Below are positions 47,301-62,300 of a stretch of 64,000 bases of DNA, piece after piece. Below the pieces are notes generated by a model. It saw nothing but the letters and a program-made list of their open reading frames with translations. It was not told the DNA's origin and made no database searches. The stretch's first letter is position 1, and each line of letters opens with the position of its first letter. The stretch covers positions 3,782,001 through 3,846,000 of the forward strand of contig NC_088716.1 in assembly GCF_963576615.1 (NCBI RefSeq), written 5' to 3'. The position numbers and the translations under genes were made by a program. Source of the stretch: Watersipora subatra. Taxonomy: Eukaryota; Bryozoa; Gymnolaemata; Cheilostomatida; Watersiporidae.

Positions 47301-50300
47301 AGCTGAATCACTTCTAGGAATGCAAATGATTCCTTACTCGTTGCATGACTTACCTTGAGCAGCAATGTATTGGTTGTCTCTTTCATAGCCCTACAACATT
47401 ACATTAGTAAATTTCATTCATCAAATTCCACATGCATTCCAGTTCGCTGTTTAATAAATTAAGGCTTCAATAAATAATGTTTAATAACTGTATAATAAAT
47501 ACTTACGAGCGTAATACAACATAACTAGTATGTAAATATATTTAGTGCTGTATATCTACTACACAACCCCAATAAATTTTCATTGAATAATTCAGCAAAA
47601 ATACTGAAAAAAAATAAAGAAACTGGATTGTTAGTTAATTACTAATAATAATATATGTCAACATATCTTAATATTAACATTATTTTATTATCATATCAAC
47701 ATAAAGATGTAACACTGAAAATAACACTCAAAGTCTTCAAATCCTTGATCATAGCGTTGCCAATGCTTTGCATTGGCAACGCTATGATCAAGTTTATGAA
47801 CATAAACTTTTGAGAAAGCGGTTGTTTAGGTACCTTCAAGTAGGAAGCATTAATGAAGTCTGTTTTTTCGAGAGAAGTTTCTTGAAGTTGTACTCTGTGG
47901 GCATCTCCTGAAATAGAGGTTTCTGATGTATATGCCATCCTCAAGGCATATTATTCAGTTTTATTCAATTAAATAACCATATATTATGGCTATGTAATGG
48001 AGATATACACATATAAAGATTTTGATAAAAAGTTTTTGAAAAATTTGACTGAAATATTTGTTCTTTTTCAGCCGTATAATTTAATACAATTGACAGCTAG
48101 CCAATTGCATATAACCGCTGAATGCAGCTTAACTATTACTGAATACAGCTGTTAGATCTATAAGCACCTCTAAAATAGTTGCTAACCTTATATCATTGTT
48201 CTAATATATCTTATTTAAAAGTCCACGAAACAGCCTTTTCAATCAGGTAAAGTAGCAGTGTTATAGTTGCTTTTATAAGTATATAAACATGACATATAAG
48301 TATGTTCAGTAATAGCATGTGTGTACTAAACAAATTTTAAATAAATAAAAAAAATTGAAGTTACGGCTACAGAAACATACAAACAAATTATATGAACAGA
48401 GCAGACAGAACTTATTAAACAGCTTCTACTAACAAAATTAGTTTCTAAGTTAATCAGCAATTACCCGGATACAAGTCTTTGTATCGACACTTCTTTTTAT
48501 TCTGCGGTTGAAGTGCAACATCCATCTTAGGTGGAGCCTTTCCTTTAAGTGCCTGTAAATGTACATTGGGTAACTGCACATACACATAAGTGAACAGTAC
48601 ATACACATTAGGGAACTGTACGTGCACATTAGGGAACTGTGCATTCACATTAGGAACTGTACGTACACGTAAGGGAACTGTACATACACATCAGAGAACT
48701 GCGCATACATATAAGTGAACAGTACATGTGCATAAGAGGACTTTACATCCACATTAGGGAGCTGCACATACACATAAGTGGACAGTACATACACATTAGG
48801 GAACTGTATGTACACATAAGGGAACTGTACGTACACATAATGTAGCTGTACATACCCATAAGGGAACTGTACGTATACATTATAGAACTGTACATATTCA
48901 TAAGAAAACTGTACACTTACAGGCAAAAATACACTGATTATAGATAGATGATTGCGACAACTACACAGTTGCTTTAACAAAATGAGCTATTGGTTGGTGT
49001 GAGAAATGGTTAACTAGTAAATTAAATTAATTTCCTTTAGATTCCTTGGCTTCACAATGAAATGAGCTATTTAGGATGATACTACTTGATCATATAGAAT
49101 AAGTTGTATAAACTTGTTCAAGTTGACTAACTGATTTCAAGTTGACTAACTGACTAACAAAATCAGATAAAAAATCAGTGTCATTTTCTAAAAAAAAGTC
49201 ATGTATACTAAGAAACTCTAGTCCATAAAATTTCATAAAATGACTGCTCATGAAATAAAACATGCTCATAAAATGATACCTCTATCTAGTTATCAGTGGA
49301 TTTTTATGGCAATTTAAACAGAGTATTTAATACTAATTTACTAGTTTTTACAGCAATAATAGGATTAACCCATGAGTGTTTGGTTTTTATTTATTTTGTA
49401 TAGCGTAGTCCTGGTAAAAAAAATTATCTTGCATAACCTGCGCAGCCTTGATCTATCCCCAATTGAAAGAAACATGTGTTAATACAATATCACTCTTTGT
49501 TGTTAAAAACAGAATATCGTCCTGGGAAATTTTGGGCAGAAACCCATTTGTAGAAAAAAATCTATATTTTATGATATTTGAATGACCTATCATTATCTGA
49601 GGTACTGTCAACTGGTTGTAAATATCCTAGTGATTTTATGGCAATATCATATTAAAAATATCAAAAACCTGATAGAGACAATTTCAGGATTATTAGGACT
49701 GAATATCCATTACATTTGAATTCTAATACAATTACAGTAGAACCTCATATACAGTAATTCATTTAATTTTGCAACCTTAGCTCGAAGGAGTTTATCACTC
49801 TCTGATAAACATGACGATCCTGTTGGTCACCTGTGATAGTAGAAAGTATGGAAGTAATGGGTCACATGATCAGATTACGACTAGATGATTAGACCAAGCC
49901 AAAACAAAACTGTAAACTAGCGAGCATATATATTTGGTAAGGGCTCTTTGGTAAAACCCAAAGTGTTTTTCATAAACTAGTGCTACGAGAAGTTTTATAT
50001 CAAGCATTTTATTGGCCTTTCAATTCACGTTAGAACATCACGTGTCAAAACAATAACCAAATGGATTGATTACGCCAGAGAAGTAAACTGATTCCGATCT
50101 ATGGCGGCTTCGTGATATCGTCGATTAACTGTTCATTTTTGAGCTTTTAAAAGCTTGTAATCACATTTCCACACATTTTGCACATATAACACAGCAGAGT
50201 AAGACATGGTGAGTTTTTTGATACCAAATAACTGTAATGTGAACTTTGTTGCAAGTCAACCTTTAAAAAAGCACAATATATTTTTGGGCACCTACCAGGC

Positions 50301-53300
50301 AAAAGTCCATTTGTAGAAAAAGTTATACTGTTTTTGATCATTGAAATAGCTGTTATTATCCATAATATTGTCAACTGGTTGTAGGTATCTTAACAATTTT
50401 ATTGGAAATATCAAAGCGATGTTTCAAAAATACAAATTCATATAATCTAGAAAGTATATTTAAAAATGTAAAATGGAACCCTGTATATGATGCAAGAAAT
50501 GTAAATGAAGTGTATGATAATTTTGTAAAAATATCACTGGAGGTTTTTGATAAAATTGCTCCTTTCAAGAATCAGAAACGAAAAAGCTGTGTTAATAATT
50601 AAATGATGAAGGGATGGTTTACAAGTAATATTAAAACTGAGATAAGAAAAAAGATTTGCTTAAAAAAATATATTTCGTATCCTTTTAGCTCAAAGCTTAA
50701 AAAAGTGTACATTGTTCAAAGAAATAAGGTCAGTACACTCATTAAAAAAGCTAAATGTATGTTTTATGAAAAGCTAATAGCTGAATCCTCCAACTCTGCT
50801 GAGATGTGAAAAGATAAAAAAACATTTAACTGGTCTAAATGAAAATAAAGCTGCAGGGTTGGATTTGATTCCCGCTAAGCTTGTTAAAATGTGCGCACCC
50901 TACCTTACATTACCCTTAACCTATATAATAAACATGACAATTAACACTGGCACTCTTCCTACTAACATGAAAATTGCAAAGGTACTACCATTGTTTAAAA
51001 AAAGGATAAAAAATGATGTCCAGCAATAATAGACCTATATCAATTCTACCAGTTTTTTCAAAAGTTTTTGAGAAAGTCGTGAACGCTCAGGTGCAGAATC
51101 ATGTGGAAACACACAGCCCTATAACCAAACATCAATATGGGTTTCAAAAAGGGAAAGGCACACATAATGCTTTAGTAGATTTTTCAAATCAGTCTTTTTC
51201 TGCTTTAAATGAAAAAAACATTGTCCCAGGTATTTTTATCAACTTCTCAAAGGCTTTCGACACCATAAATTACTCTATTTTGCTTCAAAAACTCACAGCT
51301 TATAATTTTTCATGTAGCGCTGTCAAACTATTTAAAAGTTACCTTTCTGATAGAACTCAGTCAGTATATTTAAATAAATCTACTCTCTCTGAATCACAAC
51401 AAATTGAATGTGGGGTTTCACAAGGTTCTATCCTTGGCCCTACATTGTCCCTTCTCTATATAAATGATTTAATTTATTATTCGAAACCCTCCTCTACTAT
51501 TTTGTTTGCTGATGACACAAATCTGTTTTCACTGACAAGAAATTAAATGATAATATCCACGAAATCAATTCAGCTTTAGATAGGGTTCAAAATTGATGCA
51601 CGGCAAACAAACTAACTATTAACATTAATAAAACAAATTTTATAATAATCAAAAATCATCAAAATAAATTCGAACTTAGCCAAAATATAAGTATCAACGG
51701 TAAGCCAATAAACAATGTTACAAATGTGAATTTCTTAGGAGTAGTTATTGACAACTCATTAAACTGGTCTTCTCATATTGATTAATTGAGAAGTCAACTA
51801 CATAACAAGTTGGGTATAATTTTCAAAGTCTCAGAAATCTTTCCAACTGACATTTTAATATTGCTTTATAACAGTTTATTAAAAAGTAAACTAATTTATT
51901 GTTTAGAAGCATGGGAAAATGCTGCTGAGTGTCATTTGAATAAAATATTCCTGATTCAAAAGCGTCTAATGCGAATAATCTTCCATAAAACATTCAAAGA
52001 CCACACGGTTGATCTGTTCAAAAAGGCTAATGTTCTTCCAATTAATGAGTTATACAAACTTTGTTTAGGTATTCTCACTCATTCATCATTCTACTCTGAC
52101 ACTCATGTTCAACAACACTCTTATGCTACTCGTTATTCTTCTTATGCCTTACCCTAAGTCTACATCTACAGCTGGACACCGACAGGTAACTTACCAGTTG
52201 TCCAGTATTTGGAATGACTTACCAATATCGATCAGGTACATTGAAAATTCAAATAGTTTTAGGATTGCTTTAAAAAAGCAACTACTTGACTCATTGGGAT
52301 GGCTTTAGGTCTTAATATGTGAACATTATTATATTAAGAAAAATCTCAACTCGGGCCCTGCGCGTTGATTAGCCCTGCTACTGTGCACATGGGCCTTCAT
52401 CACTCCCTGTTGTATTATGATTGCTCATTCATATGTGTATATTTATTTAGTTTGTCTCTGTGTGCATCTGTTTTTGTGATGAAAATAAACTTAAACTCTA
52501 AATATCATGGTAAAAGTTAGCAAAAACAGAAGCAATATCAGGGTTATGAGGACTGAATATCAATTACATTTGAGTTCCATTGCAATTACATGAGTTCGAT
52601 TACATGTTCTGAGAATAAAATATGTTTTTGATCTAAAATGATTTATCCACACCGTTGTTACTATTTCTGTGTCATGCTATGATAGATATACAATGGGAGT
52701 GGTCTGAGTACAAACATAATTATGTCAATTAGAGACAAGCCTTCATAAGATATCCAGACATAAAAAAATACAATATTTACCTCATACTGATCTATGATAG
52801 CTGCTTTGTTAGTCTTTGTGTACCACTGCAACTTTTCAACTGGTATAGCTTCGGAACTGGGTTGGTCAGCACCCATATTATCATAGATTAGGTCTGCAAA
52901 CTCGATTTTAGTTGTTTCCTTTTTGGACTGATTTGTTCGCAATCTATAAAAAACATCTACTGCTCAAATATTGTTTAGTGTTAATCCGGCTTATCTAAAT
53001 TCGACATCTAGCCTGCTAGATTTAGTTGTACTAGTGGTTCATAGTTAGGTACTAGTCTTCTCAGACTAAATTGGTTCTAATTTTTAGTCAAACAGTTTTA
53101 AACATCTTAAACATTTGAAAGGTTACCTATTTTAGATGCTGGCATCGTGAGTTTTCAATTTAAGCAGATGTCACCTTCAAACCTGCTTGTTTGCTTACTT
53201 GTTCCAAAGCTCAGAAAAAAACTGTTGCAAAAGCTGTTTGCCATGACAATACCATAGTCGAAAGCGTGTTGGTAGTTTCAAACAATAACAAACAACAATC

Positions 53301-56300
53301 CAGAAGCTCAAATATGAAATACTAATTGCTAAGATAATCATGAAAAGTAACTTAAAGTACTGTGATATTTTTATAGCTGTAATCTAGAACTTACATAAAC
53401 CATGTTTCGCCATAATTTCAACCATAATTGCCCATATTTTAAACCATGTTTGGCCATGTTAAACCATATTTAAAATAAAGTCAATGCACCACGAAGTAAA
53501 CAAAAAGTAATATATGTCACAAACAGTAGAAAGCGACTGCAGAACACAGTCAACTTTGTCATGTAAGAAGTTGTGAGATTACTTACCTCCAGACTATATA
53601 AAGCAGTAAGACAACCAAAACCACCAGAGCAAGACCACCAACTACTGATCCTCCTATGACTCCACCTAGACTGTCTTGTTTTGTGACTGAAGAATAGGCA
53701 GAAATGATATGATATTTATTGTACACGATCAGTAATTTGAACAAAACCAGACAAAAAATAAATAATGCCGACAGCAACCTAAACAAACATTGAGTTAGGC
53801 TACTGTGTAAGTGACCTGCAGATTGCATTGTCACTAAAATTCTATGTAAGCGTAGAACATGAAATATTTGCTGATTTGTACAGCGTGTCCTCAAGATACG
53901 ATTTTAATTTTTTCCGTGGTTGGCATCGCATGATAGAAAGTCATATGGTTAGGCGTAGAAACCATAGCAATTATATGCTGCAAACATGCCCCGGTAAAAA
54001 TCATCAAAAATTTATACAAATACTGTAAATCTTAAAAATTAGTAACAAAATAGTATGTTAACTTTAGTAACTATAGTTACCGGCAGTAACTTAAATATAT
54101 TAAGTGTTTTTATTGGTTATGATTTGCATTAAAATTTAACAATGCAATGGGGTGTGCAGTATTTACCGTTGATAGTTTTTGCTTTCAAGACAGACGTACA
54201 TACATACAACATAAACTTTGAGTTCACTGTAAATAAATTTGGCTTACAAAACACACACTTGAAGCTAAGTTTTAGTATGTATTTTTAACTATTTTACTGC
54301 ATTTCAAATTTTTATCAATAAAATTTTATTGCTCATTGGTTTCTGGCTTCAATTCCAATATAATTTTAGCCGATCTCATTGAAACCATTTTCGACTTCAT
54401 TAGGCAAGAAAGCTTAAACAATGTTGCTTTCGTAATAAAGTGGGTTTTTGTTAGCTAGTTAATTAAAGTGGTCTGACCTTCAGTTTAAATAAATCGCAAC
54501 TCCTACTTTGCTTTTAGTTTTTATAAGAAAATATTACTGTTTTACACATGATAATTGCTGAACTGAAAGATATCTGCCATGGTGTTTTTTCAGACAATGT
54601 AAGAAGTATTTTTTGTTATTTCGATGTATATAATATAGCAAACCGACTGCCAAATTTGAACTTGAAGGAAAATTTTTTTGAACTGTATGATAAAATAAGA
54701 TTTGTATTTGGTGAAAAAATCATCATGTTTCACTAAGGTGAAAAAATTGTATATCAGGATAGTCGTATCCTAAAAGTGCACTGTACATACTTAAAAGTTT
54801 ACTTTGTACAATATATGGCTAACTTACCGGTTATACTATTTAAATATTGACAGGTAGTCTGTGTGCTATAAATCATTTGAAATCACTTGAATAAACCAGA
54901 TTATGACAACACTATAGTCAAAGATATTTGGCAACTTTAAATAACTATGATCAGTGGAGAAATTAATAGTTTTTGACTTTAATGTTCATAGAGAGTAACC
55001 TATGTGTAACTAAATTAAGGAACTTTAAAGAACAAAAGAACTCAAGATGAAGATGGTACCACGTTTAACAAAGTTTTACATTGCCCTCTTCTCTCTAATA
55101 AACGTAAGAAAACTTATTACAAAAAATTGCAAAGCGCATAAAGATAACTTTCACACCGTTTTATGCCAAATTTAGAAGGTGTAAGCTATATAGGGAAAAT
55201 GAAAATATTAGCTAAGTTTTTTCTTGCTATTTCAAAAAAGTATTTTATTTCCAAAAAGACTAGCAAAAAGTTTTGAAACCATTTTATCAAGTATACGCTT
55301 TATACATACATGTATGCTACATATAAATTAGAAATGCTGTGCCTGTTTGTTCCTAATTGCAAAGCAAAAATTGAATCATGCAAAATTTGTAAAATCTTTC
55401 AAACCTACTAACAATATATGATTTGATGAAATCATAGAGTCATGGTGATTCATTTTTAACTACTTCTGGAATAAGCTAAATCTTGTCGTCTATGGCCATT
55501 ATAACTGAATTGATACTAAGCTAAACACACTTGTTTATCAAAAGCTTTGATACGATTATATAACATAAACCCTGAATAAATTTAACAACTTCCAGCATTA
55601 AAATATCAAATTTAGTTAGATTGAAACTGAATATGTAGTTCCAGGATATTTTATAGTCACTTTTGATGCTATTGACAACTACAGAGTGAAGTATAAAAAG
55701 GAAAATCTAGTTTTCAGCAGAGCAAATAGGATGTTCTACAGATCTATAGCATTCTATTCACTTAGTATTGAGTTACAGCTAATGCTATATAGAAGACTTT
55801 CAGCTAGTATTACTAACCAGTTACAGTAATGTAATCAGGATGGAGTTCAATAAGTGGATCATATCCTTCCTAAAATGAAATATAATGTAAGATATTTTAA
55901 CAATAAAACATTTGAACTCTTATATTGATAATTGAGTCAAAAGAGTATCCTGATACAAATGCATCATCTACCTTTATAGTTGATCTGATTACAAGTACAG
56001 TTGATGAGATAAATGAAGAAGAAATGTTGCAAAATAAGAATGAACGCTATAGTGTGCATTAGAATCTGCCATCAGATTACTCATACACTTCAGCGTATAA
56101 GTAGTTTACAAAACTAGCAAACTTTTGACCAACTTTTTGGTTTAATCTATGAAACAAATTTGAAATATGAGCATAGGAGATGGTTCGAGATGTGGCTGTT
56201 AAGTGACCGCATACAAAAACTAAATTGTGTGATCTTTGTCATCAAATCAGTTTAAAAAAGTTAAGGAAAGGTGGGCTAAAAGTGAAACTAAAAAGGTGGG

Positions 56301-59300
56301 CTAAAAATAAAAAGTTGAAGTAAAGCCAAAATTGGAATTCACTTTAATGTAAAATTAACCCTTTTGCTGGAGAAATGACATAAATGGTATAAACGTCGTT
56401 TTCGGTGAAAATCTGTAAAGCTGTTGCGTAGTAACAATAAAAAGGATATGAAGTTGGTATGAAGTTAGCTGTTAAGCCTAAAACATTGTCGTTAATTTAT
56501 TTATCTATAAACTATGATATAAAACGGTCATTTGAAGGGCATTTCTTCTTGCTACAAGCCAAACAAATACATGTACCAAATCGTTATTCCGTTGCAGAAA
56601 TGTAAAATGGAGAAACCATTCAGCAAACGGTTCGATCTTTGAAATGAAGGAATAACAATTTTATTTGATCCTGTACTGGTCAGTGATTGTTTAACTGATT
56701 AATACAATAATAATTCACATGATAGTAGCTATTTCAACTCTAAAAACTTCAAATGTGTAGAGAATAGTCCTGGTTATAGTAGCTTGTACCATGATAATGC
56801 TATATCCACTTGTGCTGCCGATGTGAATACTAAAAAGTACCTCATCATAGCAACTCCAATACAAGCAAAACACATGCTACTAGCTTTAATACACAAATTA
56901 ATGCTACTGAGAGGTAAAAATAGAGCGTATATAATTACACAGGCTTTTAGTTGTTAGAAAAATGTTACTGACTTAGGTAGTGAAAAGCCTTCATCGCTCT
57001 ATGATTTTTCTTTCAACTTAGGGCCCAACTTAACACCACCTGTTAGAATCATTTGATTACTTTTCCTTTCTACTGAGCAAGGTGGAAGTAGTTTGTAGAA
57101 AATTAAAGTAGCAGAATCTAACAAGTGTTACGAGTGTACACACTCAAATATTGGGGTTCTGCAACCACAGTCCAAACTGAACGTGATGGGAAAGTGCTAT
57201 AGTAGAGCGGTGAAGGGCAATTACAGAACTGTGCCTAAGCAAGGGTTTGTGGAAAGATCTAAACAAAGTAACTCACTTTACTAGAAAATATCACATCCAA
57301 AACTATCAAGTAAATATTAGCTAAAGCCATGTATGCTCATAAAATACTGACTTTATTGAACTGCTAACAAATTTACCTGATGATTGTGGCAGACTTTTAA
57401 GGCGGGGAAAAGGCTAAAATGATTTTCAAGAGTATGTGTAGGGAGCTAAATTCATTTAAGCTAAGCTTATACAGTGCACCCTCGAGATACGATGTTAATC
57501 TGTTCCAAGGTTGGCATCATATAATGAAAAAATCGTATGTAGGGGTATAGAAACCATTGTAATTGTACAACGCAAAAAAAATGGTAAAAATCGTCCAAAA
57601 TTTTATAAAAATGTTGTACATATTGAAAATTAGTAACAAAATAGTATGTTAACTTTAGTAACTATAGTTACCTACAGTAGCTGCATTGTATTAAGTTCAC
57701 CTAGTGATTATAATCTGCAAAACTGTAAAATGCAACATTATGTGTGTACGAAAAGCAGTACGCGCGGTAAGGAATTCGTACAGTCTTACTATCAAGACGT
57801 ACATACAACATAAGCTTTTCATTTTTAACAACTGCAATTGTTGACTAGTTGCAAACATATTCCTTGGCAATATTAACAATACAAGCGTCTTCTTCCTATT
57901 TATTTATGACCTCCAACTCTGTTGTCATGGAAATCATTTTTCCTTTGTCTTGTAAAGGGATTATAACGCAAAAAAATGAATACTCGCTCTTGATTAGGTT
58001 CTTATCACCAAATTTTTCACGTGGAACGCTGACCTGAGAGAAGTCGGTCATCGTGTCTCATCTAAACGTTGTGAAATGTTTTTGGCAAACCGCATTTCGG
58101 TGTCTTTGTTATTTCGACGTGCGTTATGAGCACACCGACCGCCAAATTTTAACTTGGGCAAAACTTTTCTCAAATTCGTATGGTGAAATAAATTTCGTAT
58201 AGCTATGTGAAGATCTCACGATGTTCAACTTCATAAGGTGAAAAAATCGTATATCAGGGTAATCGTATCTAGATGGTGCACTGTAATTTAATTTATTTTA
58301 CAATGAGTAGCACAAGTGTAGAGAACCGAACATGTTGCTGTCAAACCTTTTTGACACCGCCATTCGCAATTATGGTCACTGAGTAATTACTTTTTAGAGA
58401 GCCTCCTATGACTGTTATGTGTACCAAGTAATCTGTTTTAATGTACAATGGACATTAAACTTGACTTTTGCAGTCATTTAGACAAAATTTCAATTCCAAC
58501 TTACCTCAGTTTCTAACTTAATGGCTATGTATACCAAATATTCTGCTTTAGCTTCCAACTCAGCATTGTAGAACTCTCCATACGTCTCTCTATCTCCAAT
58601 TGTAAATTTGTACTCCTCTCCAACTTCATCAGCAAGAAGTTCAGCTGTGGTGTAGCAGTAGCATTCTTTTGATTCTGTGTATAAGTTTCCTGCTGCCTTT
58701 TTCGTGCAACCACAATTATTTACTGCTCGTTTTGTTCTTCCTTCAGACTGTCTGACCAACATCAACATATATGACCTAAAAGGATGAAGTTTACTTGCAT
58801 GAGACTAGATAAAAAATAAGAATTAGACACTCAATAAAAATGTAAATAACCTAATTGAAGAAACATAAGCTCAAAATAGTTTAGTGCATTGTCTTCAAAC
58901 CGTACTCATCACTAACACATTGCACAAGACGAAGAACATTTATGTTCTACAACTTGAAGAAAAAAAGACAGATTTATGTTTTGTCCTCTCTTTGCAAAAC
59001 ATACTATACCATTCAGAATTCACTAATAAAATTTGCAGTCATCAGGATTTATTTTTATCTTAGCGACTGTACTTATAGCAGATCTTGAAATTTAGGTTTT
59101 TTTTAAAGTTCTTTAAGTAACTACAGATACAGTGATTATAACATATCGACTTGAACTTTAGTTTAACTACTGAAATCATAATGCATCATATTCAAATTTT
59201 TTGTTATCAATTGTAAAATGCAAACTACTGTTTCACTTGTTGCATCACCAAACAAACCTTACAATGCAGTTGCTGGTTTAGAACCAAGTCAATTCATTAC

Positions 59301-62300
59301 CAGGCTCACTGTCTTTTGAGTGAACATTTCTTCCAGCACCATGACACCAATAATAAATATAATTTATTAACACTAATAGAAAAAAAGTCTAAACTTCCTT
59401 CTCACTGCTTACGGCTACACAAGTTTCCATAATTCTCTGAGCAAACCAATCTAACAGCCAGCTTCGACAAGTCATTGGTATTGGTAGAGTGTATCACTTG
59501 TTTTTGCATATTGTGGATATAGAATCTCCAAGCCTATATAGAAAATGAAACAGCTCATTTTTTGTAAACTAGTTGCTGTGGCAGTTTTTAAAAATCTTAG
59601 TTAATTCCTTTTGAACACTTGAACAAAAAACTGAACTGCTGATATACATCAATAAATAGTTTACCAATATTTATATACTTGAACTCGCAGCAAACTAGGT
59701 AATTCGTATGAACAATTCTAAAGAAATGAAAAAGAAAATGGTTTTGCCTTTTTTTGGACATTAACCCTTTGACTATCACATTGTTTGTTACAACAAATGC
59801 TTCGGCGCTTCATTTTTCTTACTCAAAAACCCGACATTTTGTTTTGACTCTTGCTCCGTAATTACGTGTTCTATTAAAGCCAAATTAATAATATATCATT
59901 AGAACCCTTGTAACATCAGGATATAACCAATGGTAGGCCTACTAACTTGTAGTAACCTTACAGTAAGTTACGTGATGCCGAATACAAAAATGCTCACCTT
60001 TGTTGTAAAAATACAAATTTATTGACTTTAGTTTATATGGTAACGGTGCATCTTAGGTTGGTACAACGCGCATACAATGCATGCGAAACGCACACACAAG
60101 GCACTTGCAACAAACAAACATTGCGGATACAACGCGCATACGCTATCATCACAACGCACATACAACGGTCCATATAAATATAATACTTTGTGTAATGTTT
60201 AAACCTGTTTTATTAACAGGCTATAAATATAAAGAGAATATTGAATATCAATATAATATTATTGTTATTATTATTACACATTAATATTATTGACAATAAT
60301 TAATATATTATAATAATATAATATTATTAATAAAATATTATTAATAATATAATTTACAACGCGCATACAACGCGCATGTGTCGTACGGCAATGTACCGAC
60401 CTTAGATGCACAGGTACTCCTTTATATTGCCGTTTTGCCATTTCCATATTGCCACAAAGGTGTTAAGCTACATGTAACATAAAAAAAGATGATAACATGT
60501 AAAATGCGCTAATGCAGAGTTATATCTTGCAATATTAATATAAAACAAACTGGACATAAATCACTGAAATATGTATCATTGACAAACCAATAAAATTGTA
60601 TTTTATCATGCAAAATAGAATTATTGACAGCATAAAACCCCCTAAAACTAATGACAATAATTTCTCCAACTAAAAGTTTTGATTTTGAACTTGAAGGCAC
60701 CTGATGCTAGACAGAAAAATCCATACCAAAATGTCAGTTTTGTTTATACAAATGAAATGTTTTGGATCATTTGACTACTGCAAGACACATTTGTTTTTAT
60801 AGGTGAGGTTATCGATTACCGAAAAATATATAGTGTTTTCTTTTGAAGGTTGACTTGCAATAAAGCTCACATTACAGTTATTTGGTATCAAAAGATTCAC
60901 CATGTCTTACTCTGTTGTGTTGTAGGTGCCAAATATGTGGAAATGTGATTACAAGCTCTTAAAAGCTCAAAAATGTATGTATAGAGTTTTATAGTGTGAT
61001 AGAATTTGGTTTAAGGGAGTTGTAACAATGTTTTAGAAATCTTGATAAACACAGTAGAAGTAGAATGTTTACCTGGTATGTTATAGGAGTTCTACATTAC
61101 ATGTTATATGTTATATGCTCAATAAAATACATGTGAAGTACTTTATCTTTTTGAAGATTTTTCCAAACTCACTCCACTGAAAATAAAAAAACCATACTTA
61201 AATTTTTTAATTTGTTAACTGTACAGTAACTGGAGTATTATTGATTTGCATTGACAACTTTTCACCTTTATAGTAGTAAGTTTCACTGGTTTTATAAACT
61301 ATGATGGTGGTAGTTTTACAATAAGTTGATGGTGAATGCACATATTCGACGTTCATTTGCGATGATTTCTTTGTTTTTCTAGACATCCAAGTTTCCCAAA
61401 AAATAAAACTAATAACAAATGTATTATTTGTATGCAAGAAAGCAAGACACAAATATATTTCACTAAAAAAAAGCGACGCCTACCTGTTCGTCGTCATCTG
61501 TATCCACGGGTTAAGAATAAAATAAAAGATAAATTCCGGCGATTCTCCGTACTCGTGACATTCAAAATAGTAGATCGACACTGTAACACCTACACCAATC
61601 GATTGCCTTGAACTCTTTTGCTACCATGCGCTGACCTAGCAGCAATCGGGGTAATAGAAGTACAGAACGTCAATCCATAAAGCTTCACTTTTCTTATTAT
61701 TACAAAGTCTACACGTTATAGAGACCAATCAAATTTAGTCTCCAACAAAACAACCTTGTTTCCAATCACGTGAAACCAATTGAAAATCTTTTTGCTAAGC
61801 GATTTCAGTTTTACTTATTTTTCAAAATGGAACAACCTGAATTTTAGCCACTCCTCTAGTGATTTTGATTACTCTCCAAGTAATTCTGACTCTAAAAGCC
61901 GTTTAGTAGCCTCTACTAGTTGTAATAATTATAATACTAGTAGTAGTAGCAAAAATGGTAATCTCAAGATCAGCCAAAACTCTGCAAGTACCTATAATGA
62001 TGAGCCTAGGCCAGGCTTTCCCACACATTCTTGACTTTCTAAAGGTCGTGTTGGAGTCAAAGGATTGGATTTTTTCACATAAATTGTGTTACACAAGGTT
62101 GTTTACAAATAATTTCTATCGCTTGCAGTTGTATTTCGTTCTTTAGTATTTGTATCCTTGTAAAACATTTGTAATGATTATTTTAAGTAGTTCTTTTCTT
62201 TGATTTATCACTAAACTATTTGTTACCTACGTCATGGATAATCTTGTTCTGAATAAGATGCATTTTATAATTAAACAAAATCTGCATTGATTCTGAAGTT

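Noticed and set aside
48450-48980. Gene encoding a Tyr/Val/Gln-rich heptad protein
   Set aside because: It is the 21-bp minisatellite read in frame; no start, and a frame slip within. Only possible intron retention is kept as a finding.
61780-62034. Intact piggyBac transposase gene
   Set aside because: Only a Ser-rich 84-residue frame is visible, with no DDE core or C-terminal Cys domain downstream.
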